A stretch of DNA of 64,000 bases from JBEEOW01 sp041191405. GTDB taxonomy: Bacteria; Bacteroidota; Bacteroidia; Cytophagales; UBA9547. This document shows, piece by piece, positions 38,036 through 47,900 of this stretch (positions within the stretch are counted from its first letter, which is position 1; the number at the start of each line of letters is the position of its first letter). The stretch covers positions 1 to 64,000 of the forward strand of contig JBEEOW010000018.1 of the NCBI GenBank assembly GCA_041191405.1. The letters are read 5' to 3'. A program made the translations under genes and the position numbers. The notes beneath the pieces were generated by a model that worked only from the letters and a program-made list of their open reading frames with translations, did not search any database and was not told the origin of the DNA.

Positions 38036-38749
38036 CTACTCTACCTTTAATAATCTTTCCCTAGTTGTTTCTAAAGCTTTTCTAACTTTTTCAACATCTT
38101 TGGCTACTTTCTCTTGATTTAACTTATTTTTTTCAATTTGCTCCTCAAGATTAATCAATTCTTGTGCATTTTCTTTCAATTTTTGCTCTAATTGTTGTTT
38201 TTGCAATTTATTTTTTTCAATTTTTTTTCTTGTTTCTATGCCTTCATTAACCACTCTTTCCTGAGAAGCAACTGTTTTTTGTAGCACTTTTTCTGCATTT
38301 TTTATGTCCTCATTTATATCTTCATGATAGAGCATTACTCCAAAATCGTGTAATATTTTTTCTGCAATACGGTATTTTAAAGAATCATTAGAAAAGCTTA
38401 AATAATTGGTTCCTAAATCAATAGCATAGAACACATACACCCCTTTATCCGTTTTAGTTAACTGTGAAATCAAACGTACAGGAGTAGGACTTATACTAGT
38501 TATTAATGCAGATTCAACTTTATAAATATCGCCAGTTGATTCAACTTTACCAAATTCTTTAAGTTTTTTAACCCATGCTTTTTGCACGTCTTCAGCTTCT
38601 AACACTAGTTGAATACTCAAACCATGCCTAAGTGTAGATTCAACAGTTTCATCTTTTTCAGTAACAATTACTTTTTGAGAGTAAGCATTTAATGAAAACA
38701 GTAATAAAGAAAAAATAATTACTCTAACGAATTCTTTCGGTGTTGACAT
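38036..38749 (-). CDS. Secreted coiled-coil protein of unknown function
   Basis: I start at the Met at 38749 because it gives a signal peptide (MSTPKEFVRVIIFSLLLFSLNAYSQ); the longer reading from 38803 lacks one. The mature protein has an alpha/beta N-terminal domain (to about residue 130). From about 135 to the end it is a continuous charged helix (KKIEKNKLQKQQLEQKLKEN), a probable coiled coil. It overlaps the 3' end of the M1 peptidase gene by 26 bp, so the two are translationally linked. It is likely periplasmic. I recognise no family. Confidence 0.75.
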   Translation of the reverse strand: MSTPKEFVRVIIFSLLLFSLNAYSQKVIVTEKDETVESTLRHGLSIQLVLEAEDVQKAWVKKLKEFGKVESTGDIYKVESALITSISPTPVRLISQLTKTDKGVYVFYAIDLGTNYLSFSNDSLKYRIAEKILHDFGVMLYHEDINEDIKNAEKVLQKTVASQERVVNEGIETRKKIEKNKLQKQQLEQKLKENAQELINLEEQIEKNKLNQEKVAKDVEKVRKALETTRERLLKVE

Positions 38750-40370
38750 AAAATAAATCTGAACGAATTTTGAAATTGTCAATATCTTGGTCTCTATAAA
38801 CATCTGTACTCCAATTTGTTGATGGGGAAATTTTAAAATCTATATTTTCACCAAAGCTAATTCTTAAAGGCATCTTGAACCATTTCTTACTTGCTTTCCA
38901 TTTATATTTCACTAAAACGTTATTCTTTTTTTGTTTTAATTTATATACCAAGGTAGGAGGTTCAATACCAGTTAAATATTGCTCAAATATATTGTTTAAA
39001 TCTAAAACTGTTTTCTTATTAAAATAGTCAATAATAGTTTTAGAGTCAACATTTTTCAATTTATATTCTCTAGTAATTCCATAAAGTATACTAAAAAACA
39101 GCATATCGTTATCAATTACATTTCTAATGGTATGCAACATCCAAGCACCCTTATAATACATGTCAGCATCGGACCAATTATGGTAATTTACATTTAAAGG
39201 ACCTTGAATTGGTTCTTTATTTCTAATTTTTTCTTTTAAAGTTTCAAGATATTTTAATGCTAGAGCTTTCCCTTGAGTTTGTTCAACAAAAAGTACTTCA
39301 GAATAGGTGGCAAATGCTTCATGAATCCATAAATCACCATAATCTTTAACTGTTATTGAATTGCCCCAATATTCATGAGCAGATTCATGAACTATTATAT
39401 AATCGAAACCAAAATTATTATTTTGGTATTTATTTCCATAAGCTATAGCGGCTTGATGTTCCATACCCCAAAATGGAGCTTCAACTAAAGCAAAACCATC
39501 TTTCCAAAAAGGATATTTTCCATAAAACTTCTCATAACATTGTAGTATTTTATGTACTTGTGCAAACTGTTTTTTTGCTTTATCTGTATTGTATTTCAAT
39601 ACATAATAATTCAATTGAAGTGAATCGCCATCCAAACTTCTGTATTTTTCACTAATAATTCCATACCTACCAATATTGATAGTTACATCATAGTTATTAA
39701 TAGGATAATTTACTTTCCACTCATGGCGGGCATATCCATCATCTAAATCTCTTCTTTTTGAAATTACACCATTTGAAACACAGTATAAATTTACAGGGCA
39801 TTCAATGTTAATTTTCATACTATCAGGTTCATCCAATAGTTGGTCTTTACATGGCCACCATAAATTAGCCCCAATTCCTTCGCAAGCAACACCTACAAAA
39901 TCATTATTTAAACTATCTTTTGCCCACACAAAACCACCATCCCAAGGCGGATTGGTTGATTCTTTTGGCTTTCCAGAATAGTAGAATTTTATAGAGGATT
40001 GTGTTCCTTTTAAAAATTTATTATTGAAATAAACAAAAACAGAGTTAGCATCTCTCTGATAAGGTAGTCGTTTACCTTTATAAGTTATACTATCAATTTG
40101 AAGATTGGCGTGTAAATCAATTTGAAATTTGTCAAAATCTTCAATTGACTTAAAAACTATTTCGTTGTATCCCTCAATATATTTTTCAGAAGGGTTAATT
40201 CGCAAGTTTAAATCATAAGTTAATACATCAAAACAAGTACGCATAGAAGAATTTGAACCCAATAAACTATCTTCATGGGTAAATACTCCATGTTTAACAT
40301 GCTGCGCTTTTAAGCATAAACTTATCAAGCATAAAAGCGCAATAAAAATATGTAAGGTTTTAATTCTCAA
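38724..40370 (-). CDS. M1 family zinc metallopeptidase
   Basis: A 548-residue secreted peptidase with a signal peptide ending in LKAQ (about residue 22). The zinc site is complete: HESAH (328-332) and E351 in WIHEAFATYSE, 18 residues further on. The GxMEN-like exopeptidase motif reads WGMEHQAAIAYG (301-312), as usual in Bacteroidota relatives. It would trim N-terminal residues from peptides in the periplasm or outside. It starts 3 bp after ndk and overlaps the coiled-coil gene, so the three are probably co-transcribed, though no shared function is obvious. Confidence 0.92.
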   Translation of the reverse strand: MRIKTLHIFIALLCLISLCLKAQHVKHGVFTHEDSLLGSNSSMRTCFDVLTYDLNLRINPSEKYIEGYNEIVFKSIEDFDKFQIDLHANLQIDSITYKGKRLPYQRDANSVFVYFNNKFLKGTQSSIKFYYSGKPKESTNPPWDGGFVWAKDSLNNDFVGVACEGIGANLWWPCKDQLLDEPDSMKINIECPVNLYCVSNGVISKRRDLDDGYARHEWKVNYPINNYDVTINIGRYGIISEKYRSLDGDSLQLNYYVLKYNTDKAKKQFAQVHKILQCYEKFYGKYPFWKDGFALVEAPFWGMEHQAAIAYGNKYQNNNFGFDYIIVHESAHEYWGNSITVKDYGDLWIHEAFATYSEVLFVEQTQGKALALKYLETLKEKIRNKEPIQGPLNVNYHNWSDADMYYKGAWMLHTIRNVIDNDMLFFSILYGITREYKLKNVDSKTIIDYFNKKTVLDLNNIFEQYLTGIEPPTLVYKLKQKKNNVLVKYKWKASKKWFKMPLRISFGENIDFKISPSTNWSTDVYRDQDIDNFKIRSDLFYVNTERIR

Positions 40371-40373
40371 TAA

Positions 40374-40799
40374 TTAAGAAATAAATTTTTCAAAAGAAGA
40401 AAAGAAGAAAGATGCTTCAATTTGAGCATTTTCATCAGAATCTGAACCGTGAACTGCATTTTGTTGCATATTGGTAGCATAAGCTTTTCTAATAGTTCCT
40501 TCTTCAGCTTGCTCTGGATTGGTTGAACCAATTAATTTTCTATAATCCAAAACTGCATTATCTTTTTGTAAAACAATAGCTACGATTGGTCCAGAACTCA
40601 TAAACTCGCACAATGTTGGATAAAATGGACGATCTTTATGAACTTCATAAAATTGCCCAGCTAATTTTAAACTTAATTGTGTTTGTTTCATGGCAACAAT
40701 TTTAAAACCTGCTTTTTCAATCAAAGCTAAAATGTTCCCAGTGTTTCCTGCTGCAAATGCATCAGGTTTCACCATTGTAAAGGTAATATTGCCTGCCAT
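40374..40799 (-). CDS. ndk: Nucleoside diphosphate kinase
   Basis: A 141-residue cytoplasmic enzyme that balances NTP and dNTP pools by passing phosphate from ATP. The phosphorylated His is H117 in NAVHGSDS. The start FTMVKPDA and the stretch YEVHKDRPFYPTLCEFMSSGP match the family. Length and start agree with homologues. It is the first gene of the ndk-M1 peptidase-coiled coil unit. A -7 like box (TAATTTTG on the minus strand, 40848-40841) lies upstream with a TTTG 23 bp further away, wider than usual. Confidence 0.96.
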   Translation of the reverse strand: MAGNITFTMVKPDAFAAGNTGNILALIEKAGFKIVAMKQTQLSLKLAGQFYEVHKDRPFYPTLCEFMSSGPIVAIVLQKDNAVLDYRKLIGSTNPEQAEEGTIRKAYATNMQQNAVHGSDSDENAQIEASFFFSSFEKFIS

Positions 40800-40946
40800 A
40801 ATACTATAGTTATTAAGTTATTGATTAATATAAATATGCCCAAAATTATCAAATTTAAGCCAATTTGATAACAAAATACATATTTTTCTCTGATTATACT
40901 TGTAAAAAGTGTTTTTTGTTTTAAAAGATTAAAAATTGTGAGCATT

Positions 40947-40984
40947 TAACTAAGAGTTTTTACATAAGTAAAAACTCTTAGTTA
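40947..40984. terminator. Terminator of the dus gene
   Basis: A 17-bp perfect stem (40947-40963 with 40968-40984) and a 4-base ATAA loop. It lies 37 bp past the stop codon of the dihydrouridine synthase gene on the minus strand, with AT-rich flanks. Confidence 0.8.
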
Positions 40985-41021
40985 TTATTTAGCAATATTA
41001 TTAAACTGAACACTGTTTACT

Positions 41022-41996
41022 TTAAACCGAAAATTCTCTTTCAATTTGATCTAAAATATCCAAAGTTTCAGCTTGCGTCATAGCATTTACTAGTTGCATT
41101 CTAAAAGGTTTAAAATTTTCAATTCCTTTAAAATAAGCGGTATAGTGGTTTCGCATTTCAAAAATCCCTGTTATCTCGCCTTTCCAACGAACAGAAAAAT
41201 CTAAATGCTGTTTAACGGTATCAATGCGTTCACGTAAAGTTGGTGGAGCTAACATTTCGCCTGTAGCCATAAAATGTTTTACTTCTCTAAAAATCCATGG
41301 ATAACCAATGGCTGCTCTTCCAATCATTATTCCATCTACACCATATTTATCTTTGTATTCGAGTGCTTTTTGAGGTGAATCAATATCTCCATTTCCAAAA
41401 ATTGGAATACGGGCTTTATTTTTAACTTCTGCAATTAACGACCAATCTGCTTCGCCTTTATACATTTGTGCACGAGTTCTTCCATGAATAGTAAGTGCCT
41501 GAATACCTACATCTTGTAACCTTTCAGCTGCTTCAAGAATATTTTTGGTATTATCGTCCCAACCCAAACGAGTTTTAACAGTTACTGGTCGCTTACAAAT
41601 TTTCACAATTTCGGCAGTGATTTTTTGCATTTTCTCTAAATCTTGCAACAAACCTGCACCTGCACCTTTACACGCTACTTTTTTTACAGGGCAACCGTAA
41701 TTTATATCAACAACTTGTGGATTACATTCATCTGCAATACGGGCAGCCTCACGCATTGATTCTACTTTATCTCCAAAAATTTGAATACCAATAGGGCGTT
41801 CGTATTCAAAAATATCCAGTTTCTGTATACTTTTGGCTGCGTCTCTAATCAAAGCTTCGGATGAAATAAACTCGGTGTACATCATATCCACACCGTTTTG
41901 TTTACAAACAGCTCTAAATGGAGGGTCGCTAATATCTTCCATTGGGGCAAGTAACAAAGGAAACTCGCCTAATTCAACATCGCCTATTTTTACCAA
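41022..41996 (-). CDS. tRNA-dihydrouridine synthase (DusB-like)
   Basis: A 324-residue cytoplasmic flavoenzyme that reduces uridines in tRNA D-loops. The FMN-barrel start PLLLAPMEDISDPPFR, the GCPVKKVACKGAGAGLL segment with the catalytic Cys, and GRTRAQMYKGEADW and IMIGRAAIGYPW are all present and typical of the DusB subgroup. It is a single gene, with a hairpin terminator downstream and the CPBP gene divergent upstream. Confidence 0.94.
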   Translation of the reverse strand: MVKIGDVELGEFPLLLAPMEDISDPPFRAVCKQNGVDMMYTEFISSEALIRDAAKSIQKLDIFEYERPIGIQIFGDKVESMREAARIADECNPQVVDINYGCPVKKVACKGAGAGLLQDLEKMQKITAEIVKICKRPVTVKTRLGWDDNTKNILEAAERLQDVGIQALTIHGRTRAQMYKGEADWSLIAEVKNKARIPIFGNGDIDSPQKALEYKDKYGVDGIMIGRAAIGYPWIFREVKHFMATGEMLAPPTLRERIDTVKQHLDFSVRWKGEITGIFEMRNHYTAYFKGIENFKPFRMQLVNAMTQAETLDILDQIEREFSV

Positions 41997-42143
41997 AGTA
42001 TTGTTAATTTAAATACAAATTTAAGAATTGAAAGTGAATATCCTATGTGCTTGGAACTTAAGTTTTACAACATTAAGTTTATTCAAACAATATTAACTTA
42101 TTGTCATAATTGAGTTCTGAATACATTTTACCAAGAATATTCT

Positions 42144-42151
42144 TATTTTTG
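42144..42151 (+). promoter_or_regulatory. Candidate -7 box of the CPBP-cdsA unit
   Basis: TATTTTTG matches TANNTTTG and lies 18 bp before the start codon at 42170. No TTTG -33 box is seen at 19-21 bp, so support is partial. Confidence 0.35.
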
Positions 42152-42169
42152 CAAGATAAAATATTATAA

Positions 42170-43156
42170 ATGAATATTGACGAAACTTTTTTGCCTCAAA
42201 ATAGTGAACCCAAAAAAGCTTATAAAGAAATGGGAATATTTCTATTATTTGTTTTTGGTGGAATGTTTTTGGCAAATTTTATTGGAATTTTGGCTGTATT
42301 GCCACTTTTCGATTGGCAAATTGAACATGTTATAAATCTTGTTAATGCCCCTTTGAAACCTGAAGCAAAAATTCCTTTGCTGATTATTCAGGGAATTACG
42401 GCTTTTTGTATGTTTATCGCTTGTCCACTTTTGTATATCAAAATGTATGAACAGAATAGATTAAACAAACTTTTTGGTGATAAAATCGAATGCAATAAAT
42501 GGAGCATATTAGTTGTTTTGATTCCGCTGTTGGTAATAATGTTTATGCCATTTAATGCCACAATTATAGAATGGAATCAAAGTTGGATTTTCCCTGATTG
42601 GTTAGGTCAGTTTGAAGATTGGGCAAGAGCCAAAGAAAAATCAGCAGAGGAAATTACGCTGGCTTTAACAAACCTTCAAACATTTGGTGAAATTCTTCTA
42701 GGTGCAATCATATTTGCCATTTTACCAGCAATTGGTGAAGAATTGGTATTTAGAGGTGTAATTCAACCGAAATTAAAACAAATGGGTTTAAATATTCATG
42801 TTGCAATTTGGTTAACAGGATTTATTTTCAGTGCAATACATATTCAGTTTTATGGATTAATTCCTAGAATGTTACTTGGGGTAATGTTTGGCTATATTTA
42901 TTATTGGTCCGGCGATTTAAAGTTGCCAATTATAGCCCATTTTACAAATAATGGTTTTACTATTTTAATGATTCTACTTCGTAATCATCAAATTATAGAC
43001 ATTGATATTGAGCACACTACACATATTCCACTTGAGGCTGCTGCAGGTTCAGGTATTGTATGTGCATTAATTATGGGTTCAATTTGGTATTTAACCAAAA
43101 AGAAAGATTATTTTACGGAAAATTTAAGCTTAGACACCAACTCCAATGGAAGATAA
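42170..43156 (+). CDS. CPBP family intramembrane metalloprotease
   Basis: A 328-residue polytopic membrane protein of the CAAX-protease/bacteriocin-processing (CPBP, ABI) family. The metal motifs are in place: EELVFRG (E190, E191, R195), FSAIHI with H224, and IAHFTNNG with a further His and Asn. The rest is hydrophobic helices in the inner membrane. Substrates of bacterial members are mostly unknown. Its last 11 bp overlap cdsA, so the two are coupled. A role in envelope maintenance is a guess from that link. Confidence 0.88.
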   Translation: MNIDETFLPQNSEPKKAYKEMGIFLLFVFGGMFLANFIGILAVLPLFDWQIEHVINLVNAPLKPEAKIPLLIIQGITAFCMFIACPLLYIKMYEQNRLNKLFGDKIECNKWSILVVLIPLLVIMFMPFNATIIEWNQSWIFPDWLGQFEDWARAKEKSAEEITLALTNLQTFGEILLGAIIFAILPAIGEELVFRGVIQPKLKQMGLNIHVAIWLTGFIFSAIHIQFYGLIPRMLLGVMFGYIYYWSGDLKLPIIAHFTNNGFTILMILLRNHQIIDIDIEHTTHIPLEAAAGSGIVCALIMGSIWYLTKKKDYFTENLSLDTNSNGR

Positions 43157-44141
43157 TAATAACATTATACCTAAAGACGACTTTAACCCAATTCCTAATT
43201 TAGATTCTACCGAAGGTGTAGAAAAGGTAAAAAAGAAGAAAAAGAAGAAGAAATCTCAAAATGAAACAGTAACTATTCCTACAGAACCAACTGGGGGTTT
43301 AAGTAACCTTCAACTTCGTTTAATTTCAGGTGTTATTGGCGGAACAATTATAGTTGGTGGTATTTGGTATAACCAATGGACATTTTTTGCATTGTTTTTT
43401 GGAATTACATTATTATCAATGATTGAGTTTTATGGATTGATAAAAACAGACAACAAAAAACCAAATGTTGTTACAGGCATTATAATCGGTATGAGTATTT
43501 ATACCTTAACCTTTTTAATTCAAGCGGGTGTTTTACCATCAAAATTATACTTTGCTTTACCGCCAATAATATGCTTATTATTTATTGAGGAGCTTTATAT
43601 CAACAAGAAAAAACCGTTTACTAACGTTGCATTCACTATTTTAGGTATTCTGTATGTTGCAATTCCTTTTTCATTATTGGTAGTTGCTGCATTTTCAAAA
43701 TCAGCTTTTATGGGGTGCCATTTTGGAGCACCAACATATAGTTTTCAAATAGTACTGGGGTCCTTATTCTTACTTTGGGCTAGTGATTCGGGTGCATATT
43801 TCTCTGGGAAAGCATTTGGTAGAACAAAATTATTTGAACGAGTTTCTCCTAAAAAAACATGGGAAGGAACTATTGGTGGAGCTGTACTGTCATTAACTGT
43901 ATCTTATATTTTATCGTTATTCTACACTGATTTACCATTATGGAAATGGTTAATTGTATCATTATTAATTGTAATATTTGGTAGTTTTGGAGATTTGGTT
44001 GAGTCATCATTTAAAAGGAGTTTAAAACTAAAAGATTCAGGTTCATTAATACCTGGTCATGGTGGTTTCCTTGATAGATTTGACGGTTTATTACTTGCAG
44101 CTCCATTTATTGCAGCGTTTTTAGTGTTGAGTGCTTGCTAA
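43146..44141 (+). CDS. cdsA: Phosphatidate cytidylyltransferase
   Basis: A 331-residue inner-membrane enzyme that makes CDP-diacylglycerol from CTP and phosphatidate, the branch point of phospholipid synthesis. The full signature is present: SSFKRSLKLKDSG, then LIPGHGGFLDRFD, with the KKTWEGTIGG loop before it. It has seven or eight membrane segments. The first 55 residues form an unusual hydrophilic extension with a run of eight lysines (near residue 32, bases about 43236-43252). It overlaps the CPBP protease gene by 11 bp, and a terminator follows. Confidence 0.95.
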   Translation: MEDNNNIIPKDDFNPIPNLDSTEGVEKVKKKKKKKKSQNETVTIPTEPTGGLSNLQLRLISGVIGGTIIVGGIWYNQWTFFALFFGITLLSMIEFYGLIKTDNKKPNVVTGIIIGMSIYTLTFLIQAGVLPSKLYFALPPIICLLFIEELYINKKKPFTNVAFTILGILYVAIPFSLLVVAAFSKSAFMGCHFGAPTYSFQIVLGSLFLLWASDSGAYFSGKAFGRTKLFERVSPKKTWEGTIGGAVLSLTVSYILSLFYTDLPLWKWLIVSLLIVIFGSFGDLVESSFKRSLKLKDSGSLIPGHGGFLDRFDGLLLAAPFIAAFLVLSAC

Positions 44142-44163
44142 TCAATATTTTGAATAAAAACTT

Positions 44164-44190
44164 AAGGCTACTTCTTGCAGGTAGCCTTTT
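44164..44190 (+). terminator. Terminator after cdsA
   Basis: AAGGCTAC (44164-44171) pairs with GTAGCCTT (44181-44188), followed by a T-run. It lies 22 bp past the cdsA stop codon and 18 bp before the next start codon. Confidence 0.65.
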
Positions 44191-44207
44191 TACTTTCAAT
44201 TGATACC

Positions 44208-44984
44208 ATGGGATATAATGTAAGTATAATTGGCTCGGGAAATGTAGCTTGGCATTTGGCTTTACACCTTGAAGAAGCCGGCAATTATATTGAATATATT
44301 TGGAGTAGAAACCCTGCAAATGCTCAAAAAATAGTTTCAAAATTATTTCAGGGCGAAGTTGCAAAAACACTTGATTTCAGTAAAGCTAAATCTCAAATTT
44401 TTATTATTGCCGTTCCTGACGATGCAATTGAAGAAATTGCTAATCAAATAATTGTACCTGAAAAAGCTATTGTTTGCCATACATCAGGTAGTAAATCAAT
44501 AAGTTTATTAGAAAGCATAGATGCTCAAAAAGGAGTATTTTACCCACTACAAACTTTTAGTAAACACAAAAAAGTAGATTGGAAAAACATTCCTATCTGC
44601 ATTGAAGCAACTGATGAATTTTCCGATTTCACTTTAACTAATCTAGCAAAATCCATAAGTGATTATGTATATTTTCTAGATTCTACACAAAGAAAAAAGT
44701 TACACTTAGCAGCCGTTTTTGCATGTAACTTCACAAACCATTTATATTCTATTGCCGAACAATTACTCGAAAATGCAGATATTCCTTTTGAAATATTACA
44801 TCCATTAATTATTGAAACTTCAACAAAAGCTACTAACAACAAACCTAGTACTGTACAAACCGGACCGGCTTCAAGAAAAGATATAACTACCATTTCAAAC
44901 CAAATTGAAGCATTAGAATTAGTGCCCCAGTGGCAAAAAATCTATAAACTCATAACTAAAGAAATAATGAATGACCAACAGTAA
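44208..44984 (+). CDS. Rossmann-like and DUF2520 domain protein
   Basis: I start at the Met at 44208, giving MGYNVSIIGSGNVAWHLALHL. An upstream Met at 44175 lies inside the cdsA terminator hairpin. The 258-residue protein has an N-terminal NAD(P)-binding Rossmann domain (IIGSGNVAWHL), an F420/6-phosphogluconate-dehydrogenase-like core and a C-terminal DUF2520 helical domain (LHLAAVFACNFTNHLYSIAEQLL). The family looks like a dehydrogenase, but its substrate is unknown. The stop codon is 2 bp from the convergent SASA gene end. Confidence 0.87.
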   Translation: MGYNVSIIGSGNVAWHLALHLEEAGNYIEYIWSRNPANAQKIVSKLFQGEVAKTLDFSKAKSQIFIIAVPDDAIEEIANQIIVPEKAIVCHTSGSKSISLLESIDAQKGVFYPLQTFSKHKKVDWKNIPICIEATDEFSDFTLTNLAKSISDYVYFLDSTQRKKLHLAAVFACNFTNHLYSIAEQLLENADIPFEILHPLIIETSTKATNNKPSTVQTGPASRKDITTISNQIEALELVPQWQKIYKLITKEIMNDQQ

Positions 44985-44986
44985 AA

Positions 44987-47900
44987 TTACTTTTCAATAA
45001 TAATTTTGGTTGTGAAAGATTCAACATTATTTTCAACTTTTATTATCAATAAGCCTCTTGGTAAATCATTAATATATATTGCTTGATTTAAATTATCACA
45101 TTTATAAATTTCTATTCCTTGTGGATTAAAAATTACAATTTTTGCATTTTCAGGATAATTGCGAATAATTAGTTGGTTTTGATTGTAATTTGGAAAAATT
45201 TCAACTTTTTCATCAATAGCATCAACTTTAGAAATTGGCAAAATTAAATCAAAAATCACTTTTTGAATAGAGTTATTTACTTTCAAATTAAAGGTGTAAA
45301 GTGCTGATTCTAATTCATTGTAAGGGATTTTAAACAACACAGTTCCTGAATCAATTGCTGTTGCACTAGCAAGGGCTATATTAAAAATAGTATCATTTAC
45401 ATTTTCTGCATAAATCAAATTGTTATGATTATAAAAATCTGTTGGTGAATTTAATAAATGCAAATTATTGTCAAAAGAAAGGTTTAATGAATACAAATCA
45501 CCAATTGATGAAAACACAAAATTATTTCCCTCTCTAATAACCCTAATTTTTGAATTTAAATCAACTGCTTTTGTAAAACTTGAAATACTCCCTTTGTTGT
45601 ATTGTAAAATTGAACTTGCATCTGACGAAGTAATTTTATCCGAAAAATTCACATCAGCAATTACATCACTACTCCAATCAATTGTATCATTTATTAAACC
45701 TACACTATAATTCAATAAAAGTTGAGCATCTTGTTCGTTTACACTATTATCATTATTTACATCTCCATATTGATAATTAATATCAAGCTGCTGTTTGGAA
45801 CCACTATTTTTATTAAATGAATTAAATGACAACAAAGTAAGTTCGGTACTTATTTCAAATGTATCTTTTGGATAAAATTGTAATGAAATTAATTCTGTAA
45901 ACTCAACAGCAGGTATATTAATTAAAGAATTTTTCCAATCAATTTTTACAGTATCTCCAACACAAATTACTGACAAACTATCTTCATTTATATTTTGATT
46001 AATAATTTTAAAATTTTGATAATTTAAAAGTTTTGAGTTAAAATAATATTTTGCTTTAAAACTGTTAATAGGTTCCGGATTAATTTGTTTGCTATAAATT
46101 GGTATATAAATTGTTTTTTTTGCGAAACCATTTATTATTGAATCTAAAACAAAATTAGAATAATGATACTGAATATTTATATTACCAATTTGTAGTGTAT
46201 CAATTGGTGCATTGTTTATTAATACATCTCTAAAATCAGGTATAATATTGCCCGAATCTTTAGCAATAAAATTTAACTTAATAATTTCAAAGTTTGAAAG
46301 TGCCGAAAAACCATTTAAACCTGACCATTCTATTAACACTTTACCTGCTTCTTTATTAATTTTCAAAGTGTTATCTTTAATAAATGTATAACTTAGCAAA
46401 TCAATTTTCAGAGAGTCATAAACTATTTCAAAACTAAATTGATTTATTTCTTTTGGATTAATTTGAGAGATATTTATTGGAAGTGAAAATGTTTTATTAA
46501 TTTTTGTAATAATATTACCGACTTCTAATTTAGGCAAAATTGGTTCTGATGTTATTAACCCATTTTTTGTGATTAATTGTGAATGATCGTCAACATTTAA
46601 ATTAAAAACAGTAATATTATAATTACCTTCTATTAAAGATTTAAATTTTAAGGTTGACAAAAGTTTGTTTTCTAAAAATAAAAATCCTGAATCAGACTCT
46701 AATTTAATTAATAGTGTACCATCAATATTTTTATTTATCTTAAAATGATTGTTGATTGAAATACTATCATTTTTAAGTTCGTAACCTTCATATTTCAAAG
46801 CTAAAGTATCAAAAGTTACTTGAAATGACATTTTGTTGAAATCTATTGGATTCAGTTGACTAATTGATAGATTTAAATCTGCTATTTGACCAACTTTAAC
46901 ATTTGATGTATCTAAACCAACACTAAATAAATGTTTTTCAGCAAATACATTTCCGTTTAAAAAAGTATCTAAATTATAATTGTTAACAAATGCTTCCGAC
47001 AAAGTTGGATAAGAAAACCCTTCTTTATTTGATTTAAAATATAAATCTAAAACATCAATAACAGAAGACCCTTTTATTAATGAAGTTCCTGTCCAAGAAA
47101 TGGTAATTTTACCATTTTCATTTAAAAATTCAACATCACCTTTAAAATCAATACTATCTTTAAAATTATATTTTTTAAAAGTCATTTCATTCTCATCATA
47201 ATTTAATGAAAACTGAAAAAAAGTAACATCTTTAATTTGTTTTTGATTTATATAAAATGGGATTTTAAAATCATCATCAACTATTGTTTTTACTGAATCA
47301 AAAGAAATGGTAGGCAAGTATGGTTGAACAACAATAGCACCTGCATTTATAGAGGTAACAGGGAAAGAATCAATATAAGCTTCATTAAAATAACTAAATG
47401 AAATACCATCGTTTATTGTTAAAAACTCAAGTGTAAAAGGAATAAAACTATCATATTTTTTTATTGGATAATCACCAACCCAATTAATATTAACATTCCC
47501 CAATGTATCTTTTACAAAATTAAGTACACCATTATTTGCTAAAATACTATCTGTAATTATTACTTTTTGAAATTGAACCTTGCTTGTGTCAAAATTAACA
47601 GATAAACTAAATGAATTTATTTCTTGGGGAATAGTTTGACTAAAAATAACAGGCACTTTTACCTTATTAAAAACTGTTTCTACTACCCAATCAGATTGAA
47701 TATAAGTATAATACGATTCAATTTTAACACCTGTATTTACATTGTAATCAGTTTTTAAAGAATCAAAATATACATTTTCAAAAATGGGTTGAGTAACTCC
47801 TTCGTTTAGTGAAATAAAATTAATTTTGAGAATTGAATCTAATGTAGAAAATTGTAATGGAATTGAATCAGACCAATGAATAGAAATTTTATCTTTCGAA

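Noticed and set aside
28425..40370. GT4, dapF, T9SS and GH20 genes as one pathway
   Set aside because: They are separated by repeat elements, candidate promoters and a terminator, and no shared substrate links them.
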